Positions 43,579 through 51,286 of a stretch of 64,000 nt of DNA are shown here, one piece after another. The stretch covers positions 174,144 to 238,143 of the forward strand of contig NZ_LLXZ01000102.1 of assembly GCF_001440395.1 (NCBI RefSeq), written 5' to 3'. The translations under genes and the position numbers were made by a program. Position 1 is the first letter of the stretch. Each line of letters opens with the position of its first letter. The stretch is from Bradyrhizobium jicamae. GTDB lineage: Bacteria; Pseudomonadota; Alphaproteobacteria; Rhizobiales; Xanthobacteraceae. Under the pieces are notes generated by a model, which was given only the letters and a program-made list of their open reading frames with translations, made no database searches and was not told the origin of the DNA.

Positions 43579-44061
43579 GTGACGCACAATTCGCCTGTCC
43601 CTCCCGACCGGAGCGCCCCCATGTTTGTCGCCGAGAGCAAGCGCCTGACGCATCAGGGCGCGAAGATGATCATGGCGACGGCGCTGGAATTGGCGGGCCA
43701 GGCCAAGATTGCGATCTGCTGCGCCATCGTCGATGCCGGCGGGCATGTGATCCTGATCGAACGCATGGACGGCGGTCGCTTCCACACCGTGCACTCCTGC
43801 ACCACCAAGGCGGTTTGCGCCGCGTCAAACCGCCGCCCGACCACGGCCAGGGGCGCGGCCGGCCAGGACCTCGACGTGGCCCACGCGATCGGGCTTGCGC
43901 TCGCCGCCGGACCGGAACGGTGGACGGCGATGGAAGGCGGCGTGCCGGTGCTGGTCGACCGCGAATGCATCGGCGGCGTCGGCGTGAGCGGCGGTGATTG
44001 GGAGACCGATTTGCGGATCGCCAAACTGGCCGTCGAGTCGATCGGCGCGAAATGGGAATGA
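43579..44061 (+). CDS. GlcG/HbpS-family protein
   Basis: A roughly 160-residue GlcG/HbpS-fold protein: LTHQGAKMIMATALELA, ICCAIVDAGGHVILIERMDG, and late GVPVLVDRECIGGVGVSGG are family marks (the last is the glycine-rich turn). Members bind haem or small ligands or lie in catabolic operons without a known reaction. The GTG at 43579 is taken as the start because AAGGAGG lies 7 nt upstream; ATG 43621 lacks one. A mid-protein CTTKAVCAAS region is where the family substrate pocket is expected. It precedes the Gfo/Idh/MocA and Bug genes, and is likely in the same transcript. Confidence 0.82.
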   Translation: MTHNSPVPPDRSAPMFVAESKRLTHQGAKMIMATALELAGQAKIAICCAIVDAGGHVILIERMDGGRFHTVHSCTTKAVCAASNRRPTTARGAAGQDLDVAHAIGLALAAGPERWTAMEGGVPVLVDRECIGGVGVSGGDWETDLRIAKLAVESIGAKWE

Positions 44062-44100
44062 CATCGCAGGGACCGAAGCCGGTCCCGGGAGGGCAGAGTG

Positions 44101-45117
44101 ATGGGTGCCGATCCGCTTCGCGTTGCCTGTATCGGGATGGGATGGTGGTCCGATGTTCTGGCGGATGCGATCCAGCGTTCGGGCAAGCTCGAGATCCGCA
44201 CCTGCTACACGAGGTCCGAAGAAAAGCGCAAAAACTTCGCGGCAAAGTACCGCTGCCGGCCGGCCGAGAGCTACGAGGCGCTGCTGGCCGATCCCGAGAT
44301 CGAGGCGATCATCAACACGACGCCGAATGATGTGCATCTGGCGACGACCCGCGCAGCCGCAGCCGCCGGCAAGCACGTCTTTCTCGACAAGCCGATCGCC
44401 AACAGCATCGCGGATGGCCGCGCCATCACCGAGGCCTGCCGTACGGCCGGCGTGGTGCTGGCGCTCGGCTATCAGCGGCGGCGCGAGAGCCATTTCCGCT
44501 ACGTCAAACAGCAGATCGAGGCGGGCTTGTTCGGCAAGCTCGTCAACGCCGAGGCGAACATCAGCCGCGATCGCCTCGGTAAGGTCGATCTCTCCTCCTG
44601 GCGCTACCAGGCCGCGGGCATGCCGGGCGGCGTGATGCTGCAGATCGGGATCCACTATATCGACGTGCTCGCATATTTGATCGGGCCGATCCATGCGGTG
44701 TCCGCACAGTCGGTGCAACTGGTGCTGCCCGGCGACAATCCTGATGTCGCGAGCCTGATCCTGGAGCATGAGAACGGCGCGCTGTCGACGCTGAATGCAA
44801 GCTATGCCTCGGCGTCGGAATATTACCTGATGAATGTCTACGGCAAGGACATGACGGCGTTCTACGATCTGCACAACGGGCTGCGGCTGCTCAAGCGCGG
44901 TGAAAGCCGGCCGGTCGCGATGCCGTGCGAAAGTAATGACACCCTCGTCGAGGAACTCGAGGAGTTCGCTGCGGCGGCGCGCGGGCAGCGCCAGCACGAA
45001 GTCGGCGGCAAGGAGGCGACGCGATCGCTCGCAGTAGTGCGCGCCGGCATTGTTTCGGCGCATGAGGGACGTTCGGTCGAGGTCGCGGAAATATTGAACG
45101 GTGACGGAAAAATGTGA
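44101..45117 (+). CDS. Gfo/Idh/MocA-family oxidoreductase
   Basis: A 338-residue NAD(P)-dependent oxidoreductase. The N-terminal Rossmann turn is IGMGWWSDVL, followed by NTTPNDVHL and the family HVFLDKPIANS motif whose Lys is catalytic; the C-terminal alpha/beta domain has GGVMLQIGIHYIDVLAYLIG with the His/Asp pair typical of MocA-like sugar or inositol dehydrogenases. Substrates in the family are sugars, inositols or biliverdin-like compounds. ATG 44101 follows GGGAGGG at 7-8 nt; a GTG one codon earlier is in frame. It lies between the GlcG-like and Bug genes, so it may act on the compound the Bug protein binds. Confidence 0.9.
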   Translation: MGADPLRVACIGMGWWSDVLADAIQRSGKLEIRTCYTRSEEKRKNFAAKYRCRPAESYEALLADPEIEAIINTTPNDVHLATTRAAAAAGKHVFLDKPIANSIADGRAITEACRTAGVVLALGYQRRRESHFRYVKQQIEAGLFGKLVNAEANISRDRLGKVDLSSWRYQAAGMPGGVMLQIGIHYIDVLAYLIGPIHAVSAQSVQLVLPGDNPDVASLILEHENGALSTLNASYASASEYYLMNVYGKDMTAFYDLHNGLRLLKRGESRPVAMPCESNDTLVEELEEFAAAARGQRQHEVGGKEATRSLAVVRAGIVSAHEGRSVEVAEILNGDGKM

Positions 45118-45147
45118 CGGCGCAGTAGCAGGATAGGAGCGCGCGTT

Positions 45148-46131
45148 ATGAAACCAGGTTCTTATGTCTGGAAAGTTTTCGCGGTTGCAATCCTGCTCGC
45201 TGGCATTGCCGGGCCGTCGCCCGCGCAGGACTATCCCTCCCGAGCGATTACGGTGGTCGTGCCGTTCCCGCCCGGCGGCGCCAGCGATGTGGTGGCGCGC
45301 ATCGTCAGCAACCAGATGTCGAAGATTCTCGGGCAATCCATCGTCATCGAGAATGTCAGCGGCGCCGGCGGCACGGTCGGCAGCGCACGCGTCGCTTCTG
45401 CCGCGCCCGACGGCTATACCCTGCTTGCGGCGGCGATGGGCTCGCACGTCGCGGCTCCCGTGCTCACGCCGAACCTCAAATATGATCCCGTTGCCGACTT
45501 CGTGCCGATCGGCTTCACGGCCCACTCGCCGGCGATCGTCATCGCGCGGAAGGATTTTCCGGCCAACGACCTGAAGGAATTCGTCGCAACCCTCCGGCAA
45601 CGGGGCGATGCGGTGAGGCAGGCGCATGGCGGCATCGGCGCGTCCTCGCATATGGCGTGCCTATTGTTCACCGCGGAAATCGGCGCGAAGCCGGCGCTCG
45701 TTGCCTATCGCGGCTCAGGCCCGGCGTTGAATGATCTGGTCGGCGGCCACGTCGATTTCATGTGCGAGCAGTCCGTCAGCGTGGCGGAGTCGGTTCTGGC
45801 CGGCTCGGTCAAGGCCTTCGCCGTCTCGGCCGCGAAACGACTTGAAACGCTGCCGAATGTTCCGACCGCCGGCGAAGCGGGCATCGGGTATCAGATGAGC
45901 GTCTGGGCCGGACTTTTTGCGCCAAAAGGCGTTCCGCCCGAAATCATCGCCAAGCTTTCCGATGCGCTCGATCGCGCGCTTGATGAGGCGGCCGTGCGCG
46001 AGCGGATTGCCCAGCTCGGCGGCTCGATCCCGGCCAAGGACGAACGCAACCCGGCCACCTTCGACCGGTTTGTTCGTTCCGAGATCGCGCGCTGGTCACC
46101 CATTCTCGCTGCGGCCGGATCGGGGAAGTGA
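45148..46131 (+). CDS. Bug-family (TctC) periplasmic solute-binding protein
   Basis: A 327-residue tripartite-tricarboxylate-type binding protein. Sec signal peptide (VWKVFAVAILLAGIAGPSPAQ) then DYPSRAITVVVPFPPGGASDVVARI, the Bug hallmark; IENVSGAGGTVGS and ARVASAAPDGYTLL follow; VAYRGSGPALNDLVGGHVDFM and ETLPNVPTAGEAGI are further family pieces. Bug proteins bind carboxylates or aromatic acids for a TctA/TctB transporter. No TctA or TctB gene is in this window, so this is an orphan binding protein. The gene begins 30 bp after the Gfo/Idh/MocA gene, presumably in one operon with it and the GlcG-like gene. Confidence 0.92.
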   Translation: MKPGSYVWKVFAVAILLAGIAGPSPAQDYPSRAITVVVPFPPGGASDVVARIVSNQMSKILGQSIVIENVSGAGGTVGSARVASAAPDGYTLLAAAMGSHVAAPVLTPNLKYDPVADFVPIGFTAHSPAIVIARKDFPANDLKEFVATLRQRGDAVRQAHGGIGASSHMACLLFTAEIGAKPALVAYRGSGPALNDLVGGHVDFMCEQSVSVAESVLAGSVKAFAVSAAKRLETLPNVPTAGEAGIGYQMSVWAGLFAPKGVPPEIIAKLSDALDRALDEAAVRERIAQLGGSIPAKDERNPATFDRFVRSEIARWSPILAAAGSGK

Positions 46132-46174
46132 GGCGTCGAACACAAGTGCCCGCGCCGCATCACAGGAAATCGGC

Positions 46175-46303
46175 TCAGGGCGTAACGATCAGATAGCCGC
46201 CGACAACGAACAATACGGAGAGCGCAATAACCACCCCGAGCACGGCGGCGATAATCGCAGGCAATTCATGGGTTTCCAGCCATTGTCGCAACGCTCTTAC
46301 CAT
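46175..46303 (-). CDS. Small single-span membrane protein (42 aa)
   Basis: A 42-residue frame: a short amphipathic start (MVRALRQWLETHELP), then a long hydrophobic helix (AIIAAVLGVVIALSVLFVVGG) and YLIVTP. The ATG has AGGG about 6 nt upstream. Arg/Lys placement predicts the N-terminus in the cytoplasm. It lies between convergent and tandem plus-strand genes (Bug, then aldo/keto reductase) on the opposite strand. It has codon use and amphipathic layout that look protein-like, but I recognise no family. Confidence 0.5.
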   Translation of the reverse strand: MVRALRQWLETHELPAIIAAVLGVVIALSVLFVVGGYLIVTP

Positions 46304-46436
46304 CGCAGCCCTGATCTTGATTTGCCCCGCGCCCTGCGCGCAAACTATTCAATAGCGGCCAATTCCCCTCAATGAAATACCGTTGAGGCGGCCTTCGCTA
46401 CGCACGCGGTGCTTTTTCCTTTCCGGGAGAGCCATC

Positions 46437-47255
46437 ATGGAACATCTGCGAACCCAGGGTATCAGCCTGCCGAAGCTTGGTCTCGGCACCTTTCGCATGC
46501 AGGGCGATGCCTGCCGCGCGGCCGTGGAGGGCGGGCTGGCGTTGGGTTACCGGCATCTCGACACCGCCGAGATGTACGACAATGAGGAGGCCGTGGGTGC
46601 CGCGATTGCAGCCTCGCGCGTTCCCCGCAAGGATCTGCATGTCACCACAAAAGTCTGGAACGAAAACCTGGCGCCGGATGCGCTCCGCCGGGCGTTCGAT
46701 ACTTCGTTGAAAAAACTCCGGCTCGACCATGTCGACCTCTATCTGGTGCACTGGCCGGCGCCGAACATGAACCTGCCCGAGATCTTCGAGACGCTGATGC
46801 GGCTGAAGGAGGAAGGCCGCACCCGCGCCATCGGCGTCGCCAATTTCAACATTGCGCTCGTCAAGACGGTGGTCGAGGAGATCGGGGCGCCGATCGCCTG
46901 CAATCAGGTCGAATACCATGTGATGCTGGATCAGACGCGGCTTCGCCAATTTCTCACTGCGAAATCGATACCGATGATCGCCTATTCGCCGCTGGCCAAA
47001 GGCCTTGCGGCTTCCGACACGGCGCTTGCCGCGATCGGTCGCAAGCACAACGCCAGCGCAGCTCAGGTGGCGCTGAAATGGCTGCTCGATCAGGATGGCG
47101 TCGCTGCGATCCCGAAGGCATCGCGCAGCGAGAGCCAACAAGCCAATCTCGACGCGCTGAAGCTGAGGCTCGACGACGCGGACCGGAAGGCGATCGCGGG
47201 CTTGCCGAAAGACAAACGGTGTGTAAATCCCGGCTATGCGCCGGCCTGGGATTGA
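46437..47255 (+). CDS. Aldo/keto reductase (2,5-diketo-gluconate reductase B-like)
   Basis: A 272-residue AKR. The catalytic tetrad is Asp-42 and Tyr-47 (LDTAEMYDNE), Lys-72 (TTKVW) and His-105 (LVHWPAP); the NADPH-binding IPKAS loop appears near residue 229. GVANFNIALV and YSPLAKG are family signatures. The form is closest to DkgB/YafB-type enzymes that reduce aldehydes such as methylglyoxal or 2,5-diketo-D-gluconate. ATG 46437 follows GGGAG by about 8 nt; an upstream TTG frame has none. Substrate unproven. It stands in front of the thiolase gene with a 100-bp gap. Confidence 0.92.
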   Translation: MEHLRTQGISLPKLGLGTFRMQGDACRAAVEGGLALGYRHLDTAEMYDNEEAVGAAIAASRVPRKDLHVTTKVWNENLAPDALRRAFDTSLKKLRLDHVDLYLVHWPAPNMNLPEIFETLMRLKEEGRTRAIGVANFNIALVKTVVEEIGAPIACNQVEYHVMLDQTRLRQFLTAKSIPMIAYSPLAKGLAASDTALAAIGRKHNASAAQVALKWLLDQDGVAAIPKASRSESQQANLDALKLRLDDADRKAIAGLPKDKRCVNPGYAPAWD

Positions 47256-47315
47256 TGCCGGTTCTTGCCTTTTCCGCTGGCCGGAATTCGGGTTTTCGCT
47301 ACACACGGGCGCGGC

Positions 47316-47331
47316 TCCAGTCCATACTGGA
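47316..47331. promoter_or_regulatory. Perfect inverted repeat before the thiolase gene (candidate operator)
   Basis: TCCAGT-CCAT-ACTGGA lies 24-39 bp before the thiolase ATG, 16 bp in all. Position and symmetry suit a dimeric repressor site. No local regulator matches, and a site of this length can arise by chance. Confidence 0.35.
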
Positions 47332-47355
47332 TCGCATCAAAGGGAGGTCTTTCAA

Positions 47356-48528
47356 ATGCGTGAAGCTGTCATCGTTTCCTATGCACGTACCGGGCTGGCA
47401 AAGTCCGGCCGCGGCGGGTTCAACATCACCCCTCCGATGTCGCTGGCGGGCCACGCCATCAAGCACGCCGTCGAGCGCGCCGGCGTCGACAAGGAGTATG
47501 TCGAGGACTGCTATCTCGGTAACTGCGCGCATGGCGCGCCGAACATCGGCCGCCAGGCCGCGCTGCTCGCCGGCCTGCCGACGTCGACCGCCGGCGTCTC
47601 GGTGAACCGCTTCTGCTCCTCGGGCCTGCAGACCATCGCAATGGCCGCCAACTCGATCCGCTCTGACGGTGCCGACTGCATCGTGGCCGGCGGCGTCGAG
47701 AGCATCTCGATTCCGGGCGGCGGCTCGCCGAAGGAATCGATCGATCCTGAACTGCTCAAGGTCGCGCCCGACATCTTCATGGCGATGATCGACACCGCCG
47801 ACATCGTTGCCGAGCGCTACAAGCTCAGCCGCGAATACCAGGACGAGTATTCGCTGGAATCGCAGCGCCGCATGGCCGCTGCCCAGCAGGCCAACAAGTT
47901 CAAGGACGAAATCGTCCCGATGAAGACCAAGATGAAAGTGGTCGACAAGGCGACGAAGGCGGAATCGATCGTCGACTACGTCGTCGACCGTGACGAGTGC
48001 AACCGGCCCGAAACCACCCTTGAAGGCTTGGCCAAGCTCGAGCCCGTGAAGGGCCCCGGCAAATACGTCACCGCCGGCAATGCCAGCCAGCTTTCGGACG
48101 GCGCCGCGGCCGTGGTGCTGATGGAAGCCAAGGATGCCGAGAAGCGCGGCCTCAACCCGCTGGGCCGCTTCGTCGCCTGGGCCTCCGCAGGCTGCGAGCC
48201 GGACGAGATGGGCATCGGCCCGATCTATGCCGTGCCGAAGCTTCTGAAGCGCCACGGCCTGAAGATCGACGACATCGATCTCTGGGAGCTGAACGAAGCC
48301 TTCGCCAGCCAGTGCCTCTATTCCCGCGACAAGCTCGGCATCGATCCCGAGAAGTACAACGTCAATGGCGGCTCGATCGCGATCGGCCATCCCTTCGGCA
48401 TGACCGGTGCGCGTCTCACCGGCCACATCCTGCAGGAAGGCCGCCGGCGCAAGGCCAAGTGGGGTGTCGTCACGATGTGCATCGGCGGCGGCCAGGGCGG
48501 CGCAGGCCTGTTCGAGATCTATAGCTGA
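47356..48528 (+). CDS. Acetyl-CoA acetyltransferase (thiolase)
   Basis: A 390-residue thiolase that condenses or cleaves acyl-CoA. The acyl-carrying Cys-87 is in NRFCSSGLQ; the other conserved elements are [21 protein letters not shown] with the catalytic His, and [13 protein letters not shown] with the second Cys. The length and the [20 protein letters not shown] start fit degradative thiolases in fatty- or aromatic-acid pathways. GGGAGG lies upstream of the ATG. A bidirectional hairpin (48553-48580) ends the gene. Whether acetoacetyl-CoA or 3-ketoadipyl-CoA is preferred is not seen. Confidence 0.93.
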   Translation: MREAVIVSYARTGLAKSGRGGFNITPPMSLAGHAIKHAVERAGVDKEYVEDCYLGNCAHGAPNIGRQAALLAGLPTSTAGVSVNRFCSSGLQTIAMAANSIRSDGADCIVAGGVESISIPGGGSPKESIDPELLKVAPDIFMAMIDTADIVAERYKLSREYQDEYSLESQRRMAAAQQANKFKDEIVPMKTKMKVVDKATKAESIVDYVVDRDECNRPETTLEGLAKLEPVKGPGKYVTAGNASQLSDGAAAVVLMEAKDAEKRGLNPLGRFVAWASAGCEPDEMGIGPIYAVPKLLKRHGLKIDDIDLWELNEAFASQCLYSRDKLGIDPEKYNVNGGSIAIGHPFGMTGARLTGHILQEGRRRKAKWGVVTMCIGGGQGGAGLFEIYS

Positions 48529-48552
48529 GCCTCGAAGCCAACGTGCAACAAA

Positions 48553-48580
48553 GAAAATGGCTCCGCGAGGAGCCATTTTC
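48553..48580. terminator. Bidirectional terminator hairpin
   Basis: Perfect 12-bp inverted repeat GAAAATGGCTCC with tetraloop GCGA, arms 48553-48564 and 48569-48580. The A/T ends give a U-rich tail on both strands. It lies 24 nt after the thiolase stop and 16 nt before the stop of the convergent His-rich gene. Confidence 0.85.
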
Positions 48581-48595
48581 CATTTCAGGTCGGTC

Positions 48596-48820
48596 TCAGT
48601 AGCGATACTTCTTGATGACCACGGTCCTGTCGCGATGACCATGCCGCCATCCACGGTGCCACCCGCGGTCGCGCCTGAATTCAGCCCGCGCGCCGTGGTG
48701 GGGGTGGTGGTGATGATGGTAACCGCGCTTCTTGATGATGACCGTCTCGGCGCTTGCGATCGACGGCGCCGCGATGACGAGCGCGCCGAGTGCAGCGACG
48801 ATATATGCAAGCCTTTTCAT
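48596..48820 (-). CDS. Secreted His/Arg-rich small protein
   Basis: A 74-residue protein: a Sec signal (RLAYIVAALGALVIAAPSIASA), a short strand ETVIIKKRGY, a HHHHHPHH cluster, an Arg/His/Trp-rich segment (RRDRGWHRGWRHGHRDR), and a repeat of the opening strand TVVIKKYRY. The repeated VIIKK/VVIKK strands bracket the His core, a layout suited to binding metal ions or polyanions in the periplasm. I remember similar short His/Arg-rich exported proteins in rhizobia, with unknown function. It ends in a shared bidirectional terminator. Confidence 0.75.
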   Translation of the reverse strand: MKRLAYIVAALGALVIAAPSIASAETVIIKKRGYHHHHHPHHGARAEFRRDRGWHRGWRHGHRDRTVVIKKYRY

Positions 48821-49119
48821 TCCAATTCTCCTCCAATTGAGCTGACGTAAAACCTCACATCGCGAAGAACGTTCCGGCGAAACTTGAAGAGAATTCTGAA
48901 CGGTTGTTCAGGCTCGCGCGTGGCGCGCTTCCGCTGAACTTTCGGATGAGGACGCATAGCGAACTGTATGCCGCCTGGCGTAGATGCGCCGGTTTGCCCA
49001 CTCTGGGATCATTGGCCTCATTGCCGCTCCCGAGTGGGCGATGCGCGCGCCCTGCTTGCGGAAGGCCGCAGCCGGGCGCATCATCGTCCGACAAAATAAT
49101 TATCAGGGGGAGCGCTGCG

Positions 49120-50400
49120 ATGACCGGGTTTTCACGCCGTGATTTTCTGGGCCTGACGGGGACGGCTGCGATTGCCGCCATGTCCGGCCGCGCCAATGCC
49201 GCGATGGGGCCGAACGACAAGTTTGACCTTGTGATCAAGGGTGGCGACGTGCTCGATCCCAGCCAGTCGCTGAAAGGCAAGCGCGACATCGGCATTCGCT
49301 GGGGCGTGATCGAGGCGGTCGAGAACGAGATTCCGGCCGCCCGCGCCGCCAGGACCATCGACGCGTCAGGCAAACTGGTGACGCCCGGCCTGATCGACCT
49401 GCATTCCCACGTCTACCCCTACGGTTCGGCGATCGGCATTCCCGCCGACGAACTGGTGCAGGCGCAAGCGACCACAACGGTGGTGTCGGCGGGCGATGCC
49501 GGCGTCAACAACCTCGCGGCGCTGCGCCGTTACATCGTGGCGCAATCGCGGGCGCGGATTTACGCCTTCGTCCACATCGCCAATAACGGCCTGTCCGGAT
49601 TCCCGGTCGCGGAGCTCTACAACATCGATTATGCGCAAGTCGAAGCCTGCGCGATGGCGCTGGCGGAGAATCCGGATTTCCTGCTCGGCGTGAAGGTCAG
49701 GATGTCGGAGAACGTGATCGCCAAGCACGGTTTGGAGCCGCTGAAGCGAAGCATCAAGGCCTGCGAAATGTGCGGCTGGCCGGCCAAGATGATGGTGCAT
49801 ATCGGCGGCGTCGAGACCAAGGAGCTGATGTCCGAGATTCTCGACCTGCTGCGGCCGGGCGACGTGCTGACGCATGCCTATTCCGGCGCGCCGAATATTG
49901 CGGGCGTGTTCACCAACATCGTGCAGGACGGCAAACTGCTGCCGGCGGCGCTCGCTGCCAAGCAGCGCGGCGTGATGTTCGATGTCGGCCATGGCGGCGG
50001 CAGCTTTGATTTCACCGTGGCGGAGGTCGCGCTTCCCGGCGGCTGCACGCCGGACACAATTTCTTCCGACATCCACGTCTTCTCCGGCAATTCGCCGGGC
50101 ATGCCTTATCTGCCGAACGTCATGAGCAAGTTCATCGCACTCGGCCTGACATTGGAGCAGGTGGTGGCGGCGGCGACGGTGACGCCGGCCAAGATCATCA
50201 ACCGCGCGCCGAAGATCGGCACGCTGCAGATCGGCGCGCCCGGCGACGTCGCGATCATGGATCTGGTGGAAGCGCAGACCTCGTTCGTCGATACCCGCAA
50301 CAACAGGCGCGAGGGCAAGCTGTTGCTCAAACCCGTGCAGACCGTGATCAACGGCGTGCCGTTCGGCCGGCCCTATCAGGCGCCGTTCGCGGTGCGGTAG
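49120..50400 (+). CDS. Amidohydrolase/deacetylase-family metallohydrolase, Tat-exported
   Basis: A 426-residue TIM-barrel amidohydrolase. SRRDFLG near residue 5 followed by a hydrophobic stretch and GRANAA is a twin-arginine signal, unusual for a dihydroorotase-like enzyme. Metal motifs are DLHSHVYPYG (HxH), carboxylated Lys in VKVRMS, His in VHIGG and HAYSG, and Asp in SSDIHVF. The two-strand end domain has VKGDVAIMDLV-like AIMDLVEAQ. The family includes D-aminoacylases, deacetylases and enamidases. ATG 49120 has GGGGGAG 8 nt before it. The product would act in the periplasm; substrate unknown. The DMT exporter gene is convergent, directly abutting it. Confidence 0.87.
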   Translation: MTGFSRRDFLGLTGTAAIAAMSGRANAAMGPNDKFDLVIKGGDVLDPSQSLKGKRDIGIRWGVIEAVENEIPAARAARTIDASGKLVTPGLIDLHSHVYPYGSAIGIPADELVQAQATTTVVSAGDAGVNNLAALRRYIVAQSRARIYAFVHIANNGLSGFPVAELYNIDYAQVEACAMALAENPDFLLGVKVRMSENVIAKHGLEPLKRSIKACEMCGWPAKMMVHIGGVETKELMSEILDLLRPGDVLTHAYSGAPNIAGVFTNIVQDGKLLPAALAAKQRGVMFDVGHGGGSFDFTVAEVALPGGCTPDTISSDIHVFSGNSPGMPYLPNVMSKFIALGLTLEQVVAAATVTPAKIINRAPKIGTLQIGAPGDVAIMDLVEAQTSFVDTRNNRREGKLLLKPVQTVINGVPFGRPYQAPFAVR

Positions 50401-51279
50401 TCAGTCTGGACGTCGCTGCGTGCGCATATCGCCGACGATGTCGGCAATGACGGCGCCCATCACCAGGGCGCCGCCGGCGAGGACCCGCAGCGTGGGAACC
50501 TCGCTGAATGCCACCCAGATCCAGAACGGCATCAGCGGCGTCTCCAGCGTGGAGATCAGGGCGGCCTGGCCGGACGGCAGCAGCCGCGAGCCGAGGAAGA
50601 ACAGCGTCAGGCCGATCGCGACCTGAAAGCATCCGAACATCGCAAGAGTCACGATATCGGCGCCGGTGACGCCGGCGATGTTGCGGGCGAATGGAATGCT
50701 GACGATGCTGCCGAGGAAGTTCGACAGCGCGGCGGCTGATACCATCGACGTGTCCTTGTGCCGCCGGACCATGACCGTCATCACGGCGATCATCAGCGTC
50801 ATGAAACAGGCAAGCGCTATCCCGAGAATATCGGAGCCGACGCGCGCGCCGCCGACGATGATGGCGACGCCGCAGAGCGCCACGACACTCGCGATCATGG
50901 TTCTCACATGCGGGACTTCCCGCAACCAGATCCAGGCGAGTGCAGCCGTGACGAAGGGGCCGGTCGCGATGATGATGGCGACGTTGGATACGCTGGTCAG
51001 TTGCAGCGACGGGATGAAGGCGACCATGGCCGATGTCGATAACGATGCTACCAGCCATCCGGTTTTGCTCATCCTTGTCAGATCGCGCAGGCCGGCGCGC
51101 CCTTGCAGCACCAGCATGATCGCCACGATCATGCCGCCGCCGAACAATCCGCGCCAGAACAGGATGGTCCAGGAGTCGTAGGGCAGCAGCCGCGTGAAGA
51201 GTGGCGCTGTGCTCCAGGCCTTGGCGGCGGCGACGACGAGGGCAATGCCCACGCGATGCTGGGAGCGCACTTCGACCAT
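50401..51279 (-). CDS. EamA/DMT-family transporter
   Basis: A 292-residue membrane protein with ten hydrophobic segments in two repeats: FTRLLPYDSWTILFWRGLFGGG, SNVAIIIATGPFVTAALAWIWLRE, and late ALISTLETPLMPFWIWVAFSE are EamA landmarks. It would export a small polar metabolite or amino acid. The start at 51279 is 7 nt after the stop of the FAD monooxygenase gene, so the two are co-transcribed and probably coupled; that may link export to the monooxygenase product. Its stop abuts the stop of the Tat amidohydrolase gene exactly. Confidence 0.88.
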   Translation of the reverse strand: MVEVRSQHRVGIALVVAAAKAWSTAPLFTRLLPYDSWTILFWRGLFGGGMIVAIMLVLQGRAGLRDLTRMSKTGWLVASLSTSAMVAFIPSLQLTSVSNVAIIIATGPFVTAALAWIWLREVPHVRTMIASVVALCGVAIIVGGARVGSDILGIALACFMTLMIAVMTVMVRRHKDTSMVSAAALSNFLGSIVSIPFARNIAGVTGADIVTLAMFGCFQVAIGLTLFFLGSRLLPSGQAALISTLETPLMPFWIWVAFSEVPTLRVLAGGALVMGAVIADIVGDMRTQRRPD

Positions 51280-51286
51280 AGGAAAG

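Noticed and set aside
43825..45651. 608-codon minus-strand frame across three plus-strand genes
   Set aside because: It crosses three well-supported genes and contains no recognisable domain.
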